Source of the DNA: an uncultured Treponema sp.
Lineage (GTDB): Bacteria; Spirochaetota; Spirochaetia; Treponematales; Treponemataceae
NCBI RefSeq assembly: GCF_946187725.1
Contig: NZ_CAMHSK010000008.1
Span: 1 to 64,000, forward strand
Direction: 5' to 3'
DNA: 64,000 nucleotides
Shown here: in pieces, positions 1-8,701 of the stretch
How positions within the stretch are numbered: the first letter of the stretch is position 1
How the letters are laid out: every line of letters begins with the position of its first letter
The notes under the pieces: generated by a model
What the model was told of the DNA's origin: nothing
The model's input: only the letters and a program-made list of their open reading frames with translations
The model's database searches: none
Translations under genes and position numbers: made by a program

Positions 1-1
1 C

Positions 2-223
2 AAAAAGGATTTAGAAGATGATTTGAAATGTTTAGGACTTCCGTATGGAAATAGTTCTAGAAACGAAAAATTTAGTATAATTGAAAAGAGAATGTATCCT
101 GTTACAGAAGATTTTCCAAGAATTGTGCCAGAATCATTTAAAAATGATGTAATTCCAAATGGTATTACCCATATTGTTTATAATGTTGATCTAGGAGCAG
201 TTAAGAATTATACATCATGGTAA
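2..223 (+). CDS. C-terminal end of a PD-(D/E)XK-type protein (DUF4420-like), partial
   Basis: The frame is open from the window edge, so only about the last 73 residues are present. The tail pattern (tyrosine-valine-threonine, a phenylalanine-proline-arginine motif, then an isoleucine-threonine-histidine-isoleucine-valine-tyrosine strand) resembles the end of DUF4420, a PD-(D/E)XK motif family found with Z1-domain and MutL/Hsp90-like ATPase proteins and a C5 methyltransferase in predicted restriction systems. The family call rests on this short tail only. The stop overlaps the start of the downstream methyltransferase by 7 nt, which supports translational coupling in one operon. The catalytic core would lie upstream of the window, so activity cannot be judged. 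Confidence 0.4.
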   Translation, partial: KKDLEDDLKCLGLPYGNSSRNEKFSIIEKRMYPVTEDFPRIVPESFKNDVIPNGITHIVYNVDLGAVKNYTSW

Positions 224-1473
224 GATCTCAAAAGTTTAAAGTTATTGAAACATTTAGTGGTATAGGAGCACAAGCGAAAGCTCTTAAGAATATAAATGCA
301 GATTTTGAAATTGTTCATACCGCAGATTGGGATATAAATGCAATACTAGCCTATTTTGCAATTCACAAAGATACTATCGACTTTTCAAAATATAAGTCTG
401 TAACTTCCAATGAAATTACAAATTTCCTCAAATCGTGTTCACTTAGTTCTGATGGGAAAAAGCCAATTACAGAAACTATGTTTAACAAATTATCAGAGCA
501 AGTAAAAAAATATTTATATATTGCAATAAAAGAATGTAATAATCTCGTAAGTATAATGGATGTAAAAGGAAATGAAATTCCAGAGGTAGATTTATTTACT
601 TATTCATTTCCTTGTCAGGATTTATCTTTGTGTGGTGCATGGACTGGAGGAATATCTGGTATTTCTCGTAATGCACACAATCGTTCTGGATTACTATGGG
701 AAGTTGAAAGAATACTCTTTGAAATGAATGAAAATAAACAAAAACTGCCAACTTTCTTATTAATGGAGAATGTCCCAAATATTCTTTCTCCAAAGCATTT
801 ACCAGATTTTAATGACTGGAAAAAATCGCTTGAATCCCTGGGATATATTAATCAAGTATACGTTCTAGATGCTCGAGATTTTGGAAAGATTCAAAAAAGA
901 AGAAGAGCATATATGATCAGTGTACAATATGGGGCAGATGAGGAGAAAAAAAGAAAGCTTCAAAAGTTTTTTATAGAGAATAATCTTGAATTTAAGATTC
1001 CGAATAGAAAGGCTAAAAGAAACTTATCTGATATTCTAAAAATTGATTATTCAAATGAAATTTATCTTCAGGAAGCGTTGGCAAGTACACCAAATGATAC
1101 ACCGTCACGTCAGGTAATTTATAATAAAAATGCACATTTACTAAACAATGGAAAACCAAAAAATATGTTAGTAGATTGTGTTACAACAAAACAGGATAGA
1201 AATCCAAATTCAGGAACAATAGATTTACCTGAGGAATTATATAGAGATGGAAAAGCAAAGTGGCGCTTCTTGACTCCAAGAGAATGCTTTATGCTTATGG
1301 GGTTTGATGAGGAAGATTTTTCAAAGGTAAAGAAATTAAATACGTCATTATCAATAAGAAAAGATTTCATGTCACCAGAAAGAATGGTAAAATTAGCTGG
1401 TAATAGTATTGTTGTAGATGTTCTAGAAGAAATCTTTAAGCAAATACTTTATATAAAAGAAAGCATTTTGTAG
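217..1473 (+). CDS. DNA (cytosine-5)-methyltransferase
   Basis: This 418-residue protein transfers a methyl group from SAM to C5 of cytosine in DNA. The ordered family motifs are visible: motif I FSGIG (residues 13-17), motif IV with the PCQ catalytic cysteine at about Cys133, motif VI ENV (184-186), motif VIII QxRxR (226-230), a RECFMLMGF motif IX region and AGNS motif X near the C-terminus. Length is normal. It overlaps the upstream gene by 7 nt and is followed 10 nt later by a small nuclease-like gene, so it most likely protects host DNA as the modification arm of a restriction or related defence system. The target sequence cannot be read from the sequence. A solitary regulatory methylase is less likely given the neighbours. 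Confidence 0.93.
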   Translation: MVRSQKFKVIETFSGIGAQAKALKNINADFEIVHTADWDINAILAYFAIHKDTIDFSKYKSVTSNEITNFLKSCSLSSDGKKPITETMFNKLSEQVKKYLYIAIKECNNLVSIMDVKGNEIPEVDLFTYSFPCQDLSLCGAWTGGISGISRNAHNRSGLLWEVERILFEMNENKQKLPTFLLMENVPNILSPKHLPDFNDWKKSLESLGYINQVYVLDARDFGKIQKRRRAYMISVQYGADEEKKRKLQKFFIENNLEFKIPNRKAKRNLSDILKIDYSNEIYLQEALASTPNDTPSRQVIYNKNAHLLNNGKPKNMLVDCVTTKQDRNPNSGTIDLPEELYRDGKAKWRFLTPRECFMLMGFDEEDFSKVKKLNTSLSIRKDFMSPERMVKLAGNSIVVDVLEEIFKQILYIKESIL

Positions 1474-1483
1474 GAAGGTTCAA

Positions 1484-1993
1484 ATGATTAGTTATCAATT
1501 ATTTCCAAGATCTGTTGCAATAACACCAGAAATAAAAAAAGTAATTACTTGCTTTGAAAATGTGGCAACTCTAATTGATTCAACGGTATTTGATACCTTA
1601 GTTTCTAATGATGTTTTAAAAATTGTTGAACCAGAACTTACAAAGATTGGGTTTCAAGTTGAAACAGGAAAAACGGCAGCGGAAATGATAAATGTACCTG
1701 TATTATTTGGTAGAAATAATGTACCAGATAAGTATTTTAATGCTGATGCTCTTAGTTCAGATGGTAGGATTGTTATTGAGGTTGAAGCAGGAAGAGCTGT
1801 TGTTAATAATCAATTCTTAAAAGATATATTTGAAGCTGGCTGTATGTTTAATGTTGAGTATTTAGTTCTGGCGGTGAAGAATCTTTATCGTGGTTCTAAT
1901 GACTTTGAAAAAGTATATACATTTTTAGAAACATTGTATATTTCAAACCGAATTAAACTTCCAATGAAAGGAATTTTGCTATTAGGATATTAA
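1484..1993 (+). CDS. Small PD-(D/E)XK-like restriction endonuclease candidate
   Basis: A 169-residue protein with no signal peptide. Its core has an aspartate in an ADAL segment (about residue 87) followed by a strand with an E-V-E-A pattern (about residues 98-101), then a helix containing NNQFLKDIFEA. This D...ExE arrangement is what a PD-(D/E)XK nuclease core with a substituted lysine (as in BglII/BstYI-type enzymes) would look like. It directly follows the methyltransferase with a 10-nt gap and an AGGAAGG-like ribosome site, so it is a candidate restriction subunit. It is short for a stand-alone type II enzyme and may act with the truncated upstream protein. Nuclease assignment is inference from motif spacing and context. 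Confidence 0.55.
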   Translation: MISYQLFPRSVAITPEIKKVITCFENVATLIDSTVFDTLVSNDVLKIVEPELTKIGFQVETGKTAAEMINVPVLFGRNNVPDKYFNADALSSDGRIVIEVEAGRAVVNNQFLKDIFEAGCMFNVEYLVLAVKNLYRGSNDFEKVYTFLETLYISNRIKLPMKGILLLGY

Positions 1994-1996
1994 TTC

Positions 1997-2085
1997 TCCG
2001 GGCGTTGCGGGGTGTTCCCGCAGAAGGGGTAGCGGAAAACGCCGTAGGCGGTTGGAGCGAGGGGAAGACTTTCCCCTTTATCAAT
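1997..2085. repeat. GC-rich intergenic element, copy A
   Basis: GC-rich block in an otherwise AT-rich gap, starting 3 nt after the preceding stop codon. It contains the phrases GGTAGCG, CGCCGTAGGCGGT and GGAGCGAGGGGAAGACTT, variants of which recur in four other intergenic blocks of this window (near 6.2, 16.3, 41.5 and 45.3 kb). The end (GAGCGAGGGG, AGACTT, CCCCT) is nearly identical to the end of copy E. No coding frame is convincing. Confidence 0.6.
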
Positions 2086-2106
2086 TAATACAAGAAGGCA
2101 CTGCTA

Positions 2107-2256
2107 TTGAATAAATCTTATCAAATCCCAGATTTACCACTTTCGTTCAATTTTGAATCTGTTGCGATTTTCAAGCAACTTACACTTGCTTCTCGTGCGC
2201 TTGCTGAGTTGAAAGAAAACCATCTTATTGAAAAATATGTACCAAAGGTGATTTAA
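2107..2256 (+). pseudogene. Fic-family N-terminal remnant
   Basis: A short frame beginning with TTG encodes about 49 residues with the look of the Fic_N domain: an IPDLPL segment, then KQL.LASRALAELK, matching the usual pattern of proline-rich lead and alanine-serine-arginine-alanine-leucine-alanine-glutamate-leucine helix. The frame then ends after a short unrelated tail with TAA. The Fic catalytic domain (HPFxxGNGR) is absent. There is no good ribosome site. It is best read as the 5' scar of a deleted Fic gene. A 21-codon frame follows (2258-2323) but has no family signal. Confidence 0.55.
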
Positions 2257-2352
2257 TATGGGTAAAAAAGTTTTGAAAAAAATATCAAAAATAAATCGTG
2301 GAAACATTATGTTTTATGTGTAAAATATAATTGTTTTGGAGTGGATAATATT

Positions 2353-4992
2353 ATGTTTGAAAATGGTTCTATATGGATAAAAGCAGATTTTCACTTGCAC
2401 ACAAAGGCTGACAAAGAATTCGGTTATACTCAATCAGAAGAAGATAGAAAAAATGGTTATTCACCAGAAAACACTTTTTCAAATGATTATGTTAACTCGT
2501 TAAAGACAGCAAATATAAATATTGGAATGATTACAAACCATAACAAATTTGATAAAAATGAATTTGACTGTTTACGAAAAAAAGCTAAAAAAGAAAACAT
2601 ATTTTTAATTCCGGGAGTAGAGCTCTCTGTAAATGAAGGTGCCAATGGTGTTCATGTTTTGATTGCCTTTTCAGATGAATGGATTTCAGATGGAAAAGAC
2701 TTCATAAATCCTTTTTTAACGAGTGTTTTTGCGGGGAAAATCCCTGAAGCCTATGAGAATGAAAACGGGAAAACTGATAAAAATCTTATAGATGTTATTC
2801 AGAGCCTTAATGGTTTTAATAAAGATTATTTTATCATTTTTGCGCATGTCGAACAATCTTGCGGGCTTTTTAATGAATGCAAAGGTGGAAAATTGCAAGA
2901 ATGGACGAATGATTGTTATGCATCTTTACGAGCGCATACTTTAGGATTGCAGAAAGTTCGTACTGAAGAAAAGAGAGATAACTTTAAAAGATGGCTTAAT
3001 GGTTGGTATCTAGCAGAGGTTGAAGGTTCTGACTGTAAATCACTATCTGAAATAGGTGCTAAATCTGGTGAATGTTGGTTAAAACTAGGGGAATTGTCTT
3101 TTTCCGCCGTAAAATATGCTTTGCAGGATTATTCCGAGCGTGTAAAAAAAATGCCACCTAAAAAAATACAACATTCCTATATCAAAAGCATTGCATTTGA
3201 TGGTGGAGTCCTTGATGGTAAAAAAATTTCATTTTCCCCAGAATTAAATACTCTTATCGGTATTCGTGGTAGTGGAAAGTCTTCTGTACTTGAGGCTTTG
3301 CGTTATGGTCTTGGTATAAAAATGCAAGCTAATACTTCTGACAAAGATTATAAGGAAAATTTGGTCAATTATATGATTGGAAGTGGTGGTAAAATAACCA
3401 TTGAGGCAGTTGATAGGTTTGGACAAGAATATATCGTTTCTCGAATTATGAAAAGCTTACCAGATGTATATATAGACGAAACTATTCGTCCCGGACTTTC
3501 AATTTGTGAGACAGTCGTTCATAAACCCCTTTATTTTGGTCAAAAGGAACTTTCTTCAAGCAGCGAGAGTTTTGGCAATGATTTGGTTGAAAAACTTGTC
3601 GGAAATAAACTTTCTGATATTCACATAAAAATTGAAAACCAAAAACAAAAAATTCAGAATCTTGTTTTTTCTCTTTCAAAAACAACAAATGTTGAAGAAG
3701 CTCTTGCAGAGAATAAAAAGAAACTTGCAGATGCGGAATATAATTTGCAGAAATTTTCTGATTTTGGCATAGATGAAAAATTAAAAAAGCAAACGGCATT
3801 TACAGCAGATGAGCATTGGTTATATTCTGTAACAGAATTGTTTGCAGATTTTGAAGACAAAAATTCATTCTCTATGGAACAACTGAAAAATAAATTAAAT
3901 GAATTGTTAACATATTCCTCTCAATACAATAAAGAGAATCTTTCTGCAATAAAGGATAATCTAACTCAATTATATGCTTTGATATGTGACCTATATTCTG
4001 TTTATCAGAAGATTTTTGATAAAATAAATGCTTTCTTCGACTTGTCTGATGAATTTATGAGCAAACGAAAAGTTGCAGAAGAAGAGTTTGCAAAAATCCG
4101 GCGGGAATTAGAGACAGAAATCAGAAAAAATGGACAAACTCCACTCAATATCGATGATTTTAAGAATCTGAATACACGCATTATTCAAACAAAAGAAATG
4201 ATCGAAGCTCTGAAATTGCAGAAAGATGAGAGTTCGAGGTTGCATTCAGAATTGCTTAATGAACTGTCCGTATTAAATGAGCTTCACAGAGAGGAGTTTA
4301 AAATCATTCAATCAGAACTCACCAAGATAAACTCGACAGAGACAGGTTTATCAATAAAGGCTGAATTTAAAGAGGAAAAAGATGCCTTTTTGGCCCTGAT
4401 GAAAAATACATTCCGTGGAACAAAAATTCGCGAAAATTTATATAAAGAAATTGTCGACGAGTATACTGATTTTTCCGCAATATATAGAGATAAAGATTTT
4501 TATTCAAAATATCCTAATATAAAGGTTGCTTTTGAACCTGTTTTTTCAGCACAACTTTCAGCCTTATTGACTTATCGAGTTCCAGATAAAATAACTATAT
4601 TGTATCGTGGAAAAGAATTACGACAACATTCATTAGGTCAACGTGCTTCTGCTTTAATTTTGTTTATCCTCAGCAGTCAAGAAAGCGATGTCATAGTCAT
4701 AGACCAGCCAGAAGATGACTTGGATAACCAGACAATCTACAATGATGTCATAAAATTATTAAAAAAAGTCAAACCAAATGTTCAGTGTATCTTTGCAACC
4801 CATAACGCAAATTTTCCAGTTCTTGGTGACGCGGAGATGGTTCATTCTTTTGATTTTTCAGATAGCAAACTTTCGATTTTGTCAGGAAATATTGACAGTT
4901 GCTCAACACAAAAACAGATAATTGGTATAATGGAAGGCGGTAAAGAGGCATTCTCAAAAAGACAGGAGATTTATCAATCATGGAAGCTGTAG
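2353..4992 (+). CDS. TrlF-like protein: PHP domain fused to a coiled-coil AAA/SMC-type ATPase
   Basis: About 879 residues. The N-terminal 220 residues form a PHP phosphoesterase-like domain: HxH (residues 14-16), a TNHNKFD segment and a PGVELSV segment. A Walker A (GIRGSGKS, about residues 303-310) opens an ATPase domain interrupted by a long charged coiled-coil region (about 420-690). The Walker B (VIDQPEDDLDN, about 783-793) and a THN switch close it. This architecture is that of the TrlF family, a predicted nucleic-acid-processing or defence ATPase. ATG 2353 is preferred because GGAG lies at 2338-2341; a GTG at 2341 would add four residues. The stop overlaps the next gene by 13 nt, so the two products probably work together. 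Substrate unknown. Confidence 0.8.
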   Translation: MFENGSIWIKADFHLHTKADKEFGYTQSEEDRKNGYSPENTFSNDYVNSLKTANINIGMITNHNKFDKNEFDCLRKKAKKENIFLIPGVELSVNEGANGVHVLIAFSDEWISDGKDFINPFLTSVFAGKIPEAYENENGKTDKNLIDVIQSLNGFNKDYFIIFAHVEQSCGLFNECKGGKLQEWTNDCYASLRAHTLGLQKVRTEEKRDNFKRWLNGWYLAEVEGSDCKSLSEIGAKSGECWLKLGELSFSAVKYALQDYSERVKKMPPKKIQHSYIKSIAFDGGVLDGKKISFSPELNTLIGIRGSGKSSVLEALRYGLGIKMQANTSDKDYKENLVNYMIGSGGKITIEAVDRFGQEYIVSRIMKSLPDVYIDETIRPGLSICETVVHKPLYFGQKELSSSSESFGNDLVEKLVGNKLSDIHIKIENQKQKIQNLVFSLSKTTNVEEALAENKKKLADAEYNLQKFSDFGIDEKLKKQTAFTADEHWLYSVTELFADFEDKNSFSMEQLKNKLNELLTYSSQYNKENLSAIKDNLTQLYALICDLYSVYQKIFDKINAFFDLSDEFMSKRKVAEEEFAKIRRELETEIRKNGQTPLNIDDFKNLNTRIIQTKEMIEALKLQKDESSRLHSELLNELSVLNELHREEFKIIQSELTKINSTETGLSIKAEFKEEKDAFLALMKNTFRGTKIRENLYKEIVDEYTDFSAIYRDKDFYSKYPNIKVAFEPVFSAQLSALLTYRVPDKITILYRGKELRQHSLGQRASALILFILSSQESDVIVIDQPEDDLDNQTIYNDVIKLLKKVKPNVQCIFATHNANFPVLGDAEMVHSFDFSDSKLSILSGNIDSCSTQKQIIGIMEGGKEAFSKRQEIYQSWKL

Positions 4993-6128
4993 AAGTTCTT
5001 AATATTATTTCGCGTGGAGAAGATTCAAAGCATCAGTTTAAAAAAGAAATATCAAATCCTGAAAAACTTGCGTCAGAACTTGTTGCATTCAGCAATACTC
5101 TTGGCGGGCAATTATTTGTCGGTGTGAATGACGATGGTACTATTGCTGGATTAACTTCAGAAGAGGTAAGAAAGTTGAATCAGCTAGTTTCAAATGTTTC
5201 ATCTCAGTGTATAAATCCATCAATAAATGTTGAAACAGAAAATATACAGCTTCCAAGTGGTTTGATTGTTGTTATAACTGTTCCAGACGGTATAAGCAAA
5301 CCATATATGGATAAAGACGGTATCATTTGGGTAAAAACTGGTAGCGATAAGCGCAAAGCTACAAGTCGAGAAGAAATACAAAGAATATTTCAGCGACAAG
5401 GCCTAATTCATGCTGATGAAACAGAGGTTAAAGGATTGTCTTTTTCCGATATAGACCTCGAATATTTTAAGGATTTTTTTTACAGACAATATGGATATGA
5501 CTTAGATAATCAGCCTAATCCTTTAGAAAAAGTTCTCGAAAATATGAACCTTTCTCATGATGGCTATTTGGATATTGCAGGAGCAGTTTTGTTCGGGAAG
5601 GATATTTCATATAAACTACCTCATCTTATTGTGAAAGCTGTTGCATTTAAAGGGAAGGAAGAAACCGATTCTGAATATAAAGATAAGCGAGAATTAAAGG
5701 GAAAACTAGGTGATATTTTTCAGCAATCTGTTTCTTTTGCATTAGATTATTGTGAACATCAGCAAGGAAAACAAGATTTTAATTCAAACTCAATGCCTAC
5801 TATTCCTCGTCAAGTAATAGAAGAACTTGTTGCAAATGCTCTTGTTCATAGAGATTATTTTGTTCCTGCGACCATCAAGCTTTTTGTTTTTTCAGACAGA
5901 ATCGAAATAATCAGTCCTGGACACCTTCCAAATAATCTGACTATTGAAAATATAAAATCGGGAAATTCTGTATGCAGAAATCCAATTATAGCCTCGTTTG
6001 CTTCAACTTTATTGCCATATAGCGGGATTGGAACTGGAATTCGTAGAGCAATAAAATTACACTCTCATATAGATTTTATTGATGATAGAGATGGCAATCT
6101 TTTTAAAGTAACAATTTGGAATGAATAA
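4980..6128 (+). CDS. AlbA_2 (Schlafen-like) DNA-binding and HATPase_c-type ATP-binding protein
   Basis: 382 residues. The first 130 match an AlbA_2/Schlafen-AlbA domain: a GEDSKHQFKK strand, a LASELVAFSNTLGG helix and glycine turn, FVGVNDDG, and later GIIWVKTGSDKRKAT. The C-terminal third has a GHKL-like segment (IEELVANALVHRDY, then FSDRIEIISPG), typical of the helicase/ATP-binding regulators annotated as HATPase_c_4. The start ATG lies inside the last codons of the TrlF-like gene (13-nt overlap), implying coupled translation. In defence islands such proteins often regulate or partner an effector; here the partner would be the TrlF-like ATPase. Function is inferred from architecture and context. 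Confidence 0.85.
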   Translation: MEAVEVLNIISRGEDSKHQFKKEISNPEKLASELVAFSNTLGGQLFVGVNDDGTIAGLTSEEVRKLNQLVSNVSSQCINPSINVETENIQLPSGLIVVITVPDGISKPYMDKDGIIWVKTGSDKRKATSREEIQRIFQRQGLIHADETEVKGLSFSDIDLEYFKDFFYRQYGYDLDNQPNPLEKVLENMNLSHDGYLDIAGAVLFGKDISYKLPHLIVKAVAFKGKEETDSEYKDKRELKGKLGDIFQQSVSFALDYCEHQQGKQDFNSNSMPTIPRQVIEELVANALVHRDYFVPATIKLFVFSDRIEIISPGHLPNNLTIENIKSGNSVCRNPIIASFASTLLPYSGIGTGIRRAIKLHSHIDFIDDRDGNLFKVTIWNE

Positions 6129-6164
6129 GCATATCGAATTTTTTAATTATCGTACCCCTGTCAC

Positions 6165-6306
6165 GACAATCTATCAGGGTGTTGCGTGCTGAAGACCTTG
6201 CTGATGCGCAAGGGGGTGTAAGGGCCGCGAAGCGGAACGCCGCAGGCGGTCGGAGGCGAATAGCCGTAGCCCTGAAAGACCCGGCGGCGAAGCCGATGCG
6301 CCCTAT
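6165..6306. repeat. GC-rich intergenic element, copy B
   Basis: A GC-rich block shortly after the stop of the preceding gene. It carries GCCGCGAAGCGGAACG, CCGCAGGCGGTCGGAGGCG and AATAGCCGTAGCCC, which resemble parts of copies A, C and D. Several short inverted repeats (CCGCGAAGCGG, GGCGGCGAAGCCG) suggest folding. No coding function is seen. Confidence 0.6.
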
Positions 6307-6354
6307 GATATCTTAAAATTACATTACCCCTCCGCTTTTCTTTTGATATTTTCC

Positions 6355-6382
6355 TTGATTTTTGGTGTTTTGGTATTAAAAT
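6355..6382 (+). promoter_or_regulatory. Promoter of the OmpA/lipoprotein operon, probably leaderless
   Basis: TTGATT (6355-6360), a 16-nt spacer and TAAAAT (6377-6382). The predicted start of transcription falls within a few bases of the ATG at 6390, and no Shine-Dalgarno precedes that ATG. Confidence 0.5.
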
Positions 6383-6389
6383 TATCTTT

Positions 6390-7784
6390 ATGAAGCAAAG
6401 AATCATTATATTTATTACTGCTTTTGTAATATTGCCAATTTTCAAGCTTCCGCTTTTTTCTGAGTCTTCGGGGGGTGGGCATTCGTTTTTTGCTGGTCTT
6501 CATGGGGATTTTACACTGCCGGGAATTTGCGGTCTGGATAAGACTTTTGGTTTAGGCTGGGGGCTTGATGCTGAAGCGGGGTTGTATATCCAAAATTTCT
6601 CTCTTGGGCTTACGGCTGGGCGTTCACAGGTTGATGATGAGGGCTCGCTTGTAAAAACTATGCAAGAAACAAAATTCGGTGTCGAAGCCGGCTATACTTT
6701 CGATAAAACGGTGATTTCTTTTATGCCGTACTGGCTTGGTTTGCGGCCAAATGTTTCGGTTTTACTGGATTTGTACGAGTCGGAGGGCTATCGCTCAGAA
6801 AGCAAAAAATTAATCGGGCTGAAGGAAACTTCAAAAGGTACTTCGATTGCCTTTGAGGGCGGCCTTTTTGCTGATTTTATCAATCTTATTCATAGTGAAA
6901 CCTTTTCTTTAATTCCTGTTCTGGGATACAAGGAAACGGTGCGGCTTGAAGATGACGGGCCGGTTCTTTCGGGAAATCTTTCGCTGGGATTCCGTCTGAC
7001 TTATACGCCGCCGCCACCGGTTGATTATGATGAATGGCTTGCTGGTTTGAGCGGCGGTTCGCTTGTTGTTAAGGCTCCGACTCGTTCAAAAACCTTCAGT
7101 CCTGATGGTGATGGGGTTGACGACATTGTTGTGTTTGATGTTTCGAGCGATGCTGATGAACACGGTGGAGTCGCAACTTGGGAACTCCGTGTATATGATC
7201 CTGGAAACAATCTCTTCTGGTCTCAGAAAGGCAAGGGCGAAGTTCCAGCAGGCTTTACATGGACTGGAGAAAGCATTAAGGGCGATCCGGTTGAAAGCGG
7301 TTGTCTGTATCAATATGTTTGGTACATCAAGGCAAAGGACAATGCTGACGGCTTTATTCCTGGTCTTATCTCTACCGGCATTATGATTAAAGAAAATGAC
7401 GGTATTCTTTCATTCTCTCTTTCTTCAATTCAGTTCGGGCCGAATTCTGCTGAATTTGACAACATTAGCGCGGAGCAGGCTCAGCGTAACCATGAACTGT
7501 TTGATGCTGTCGCTGAAATCCTCAAGCGCTATAGTGATTATGATGTTACCATTGAAGGTCATGCAAACAATGTTTCTGGTACGGAACGCGAACATATAAA
7601 AGAGCTTCTGCCTCTTTCTCAGGCTCGTGCCGAAACTGTCAAGCGAGAGCTTATTGCACGCGGAATTGACGGTGAGCGCATTACGGCTGTTGGACGCGGT
7701 TCTGAAGCAATGGTTTCAACCAAAAAAGAAGACTGGTGGAAGAACAGGCGTGTTGAATTCCACATGTCTAGGAAAGGGAGGTAG
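6390..7784 (+). CDS. OmpA-family outer-membrane protein with FlgD/CHU_C-like Ig domain
   Basis: 464 residues with a signal peptide. Residues about 28-205 look like an outer-membrane beta-barrel (alternating aromatic/glycine strands, GLxxG repeats). A middle domain (about 225-330) starts with an FSPDGDGVDD segment and ends with YVWYIKAKDNADG, as in FlgD- or gliding-type Ig-like domains. The C-terminal 120 residues are an OmpA/MotB domain (FGPNSAEFD, IEGHANNVSG, LSQARAETVKRELIARGI, RRVEFH) that would bind peptidoglycan. It heads an operon of four closely spaced genes (next gap 3 nt) and likely anchors or organises the surface lipoproteins that follow. No ribosome site is visible; see the promoter at 6355. 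Confidence 0.88.
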   Translation: MKQRIIIFITAFVILPIFKLPLFSESSGGGHSFFAGLHGDFTLPGICGLDKTFGLGWGLDAEAGLYIQNFSLGLTAGRSQVDDEGSLVKTMQETKFGVEAGYTFDKTVISFMPYWLGLRPNVSVLLDLYESEGYRSESKKLIGLKETSKGTSIAFEGGLFADFINLIHSETFSLIPVLGYKETVRLEDDGPVLSGNLSLGFRLTYTPPPPVDYDEWLAGLSGGSLVVKAPTRSKTFSPDGDGVDDIVVFDVSSDADEHGGVATWELRVYDPGNNLFWSQKGKGEVPAGFTWTGESIKGDPVESGCLYQYVWYIKAKDNADGFIPGLISTGIMIKENDGILSFSLSSIQFGPNSAEFDNISAEQAQRNHELFDAVAEILKRYSDYDVTIEGHANNVSGTEREHIKELLPLSQARAETVKRELIARGIDGERITAVGRGSEAMVSTKKEDWWKNRRVEFHMSRKGR

Positions 7785-7787
7785 AAT

Positions 7788-8690
7788 ATGAAGCATTTTA
7801 AAATCTCCCGGTTTATTTCATGTTTTGTCTGTGCATCTTTATTTCTGATTACGGGTTGTATGGACTTGTATGACGATGATGAAGTTCCGACTAGTTTTAC
7901 CGTAACCTTTGTTGGAAACGGCGGAAGCTATACAAAAGACGGAAATCCTGTGCTGGAATATACTCAGGGCTTTTATTACGGTGTTGAAGTTGCTCTTGAT
8001 GATAATCTCTTTAAGCGTGAAGGATATAATTTCAAGGGCTGGTCACTTGTGCAGGATTCAGAAACTGCAAAATATGCAGACAGAGCGAAAATGCAGGTTT
8101 CGGCTGACATGACTCTTTATGCGGTTTGGGAGCAGATTTTCTTGACAGTAACCTATGCTGATGGGGTGGAAAGTCTTCCTGATGCGAGTACAGAACCTCT
8201 TACGGTTCCTGCTACTAAAACATATGCTTATGGTTCAAGTGTTACTGTTGATTTCGAGACTGTGCCATCGCTTGATGGCTATACATTCATCGGATGGTTT
8301 GATGGTGCAAACAATGTTCTTTATAAAAGTTCTGATGAAGTAAAGTATTTTATTGTTACTTCACATGTTGTTCTCCGTGCCCAGTGGCTTGAAAACAGCA
8401 TTGACGGAAGCGGAATCGACATCATTTGGGATGACAGTTACAGCGATATTGAACTTTTCAGCTGTAAAATCAGTGGCGAAAAGGGTGAGGTCTTAACCTT
8501 TACCCCAAAACAGGAGTATGAAAGCTGCAGCTGGTGGATAAGCAACAGTCAGGATAAAAAATCAACTGACAAGATTTTTGTCTGGAATACAAGTGAAGAA
8601 AAAGCGGGTACATATTATGTAACGCTCGTGGCATCTGACGGCTCTGATTCTTACAGGGCTTCGAGTATGATTGTAGTTGTCCATAAGTAA
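7788..8690 (+). CDS. Lipoprotein with InlB-type B-repeats
   Basis: 300 residues. A signal peptide ends in the lipobox LITGC, so Cys24 is expected to be lipidated. Two InlB B-repeat-like units follow: TVTFVGNGGSYTKDG...YNFKGWSL and a second containing YTFIGWFDG and LRAQW. The last 90 residues form a different beta-rich domain (SDIELFSCKISGEKGEVLTFTP region, ending in SSMIVVVHK) that has a counterpart at the end of the next gene's product (a WF/WW, then Y..ASS.IVVV pattern). It starts 3 nt after the OmpA-like gene with GGGAGG upstream. Likely a surface adhesion or scaffold protein; ligand unknown. Confidence 0.82.
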   Translation: MKHFKISRFISCFVCASLFLITGCMDLYDDDEVPTSFTVTFVGNGGSYTKDGNPVLEYTQGFYYGVEVALDDNLFKREGYNFKGWSLVQDSETAKYADRAKMQVSADMTLYAVWEQIFLTVTYADGVESLPDASTEPLTVPATKTYAYGSSVTVDFETVPSLDGYTFIGWFDGANNVLYKSSDEVKYFIVTSHVVLRAQWLENSIDGSGIDIIWDDSYSDIELFSCKISGEKGEVLTFTPKQEYESCSWWISNSQDKKSTDKIFVWNTSEEKAGTYYVTLVASDGSDSYRASSMIVVVHK

Positions 8691-8701
8691 GTGAGGTGGC
8701 T

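Noticed and set aside
2258-2323. A 21-codon open frame after the Fic scar
   Set aside because: It has no ribosome site and no recognisable sequence, and it lies in a decayed intergenic region.
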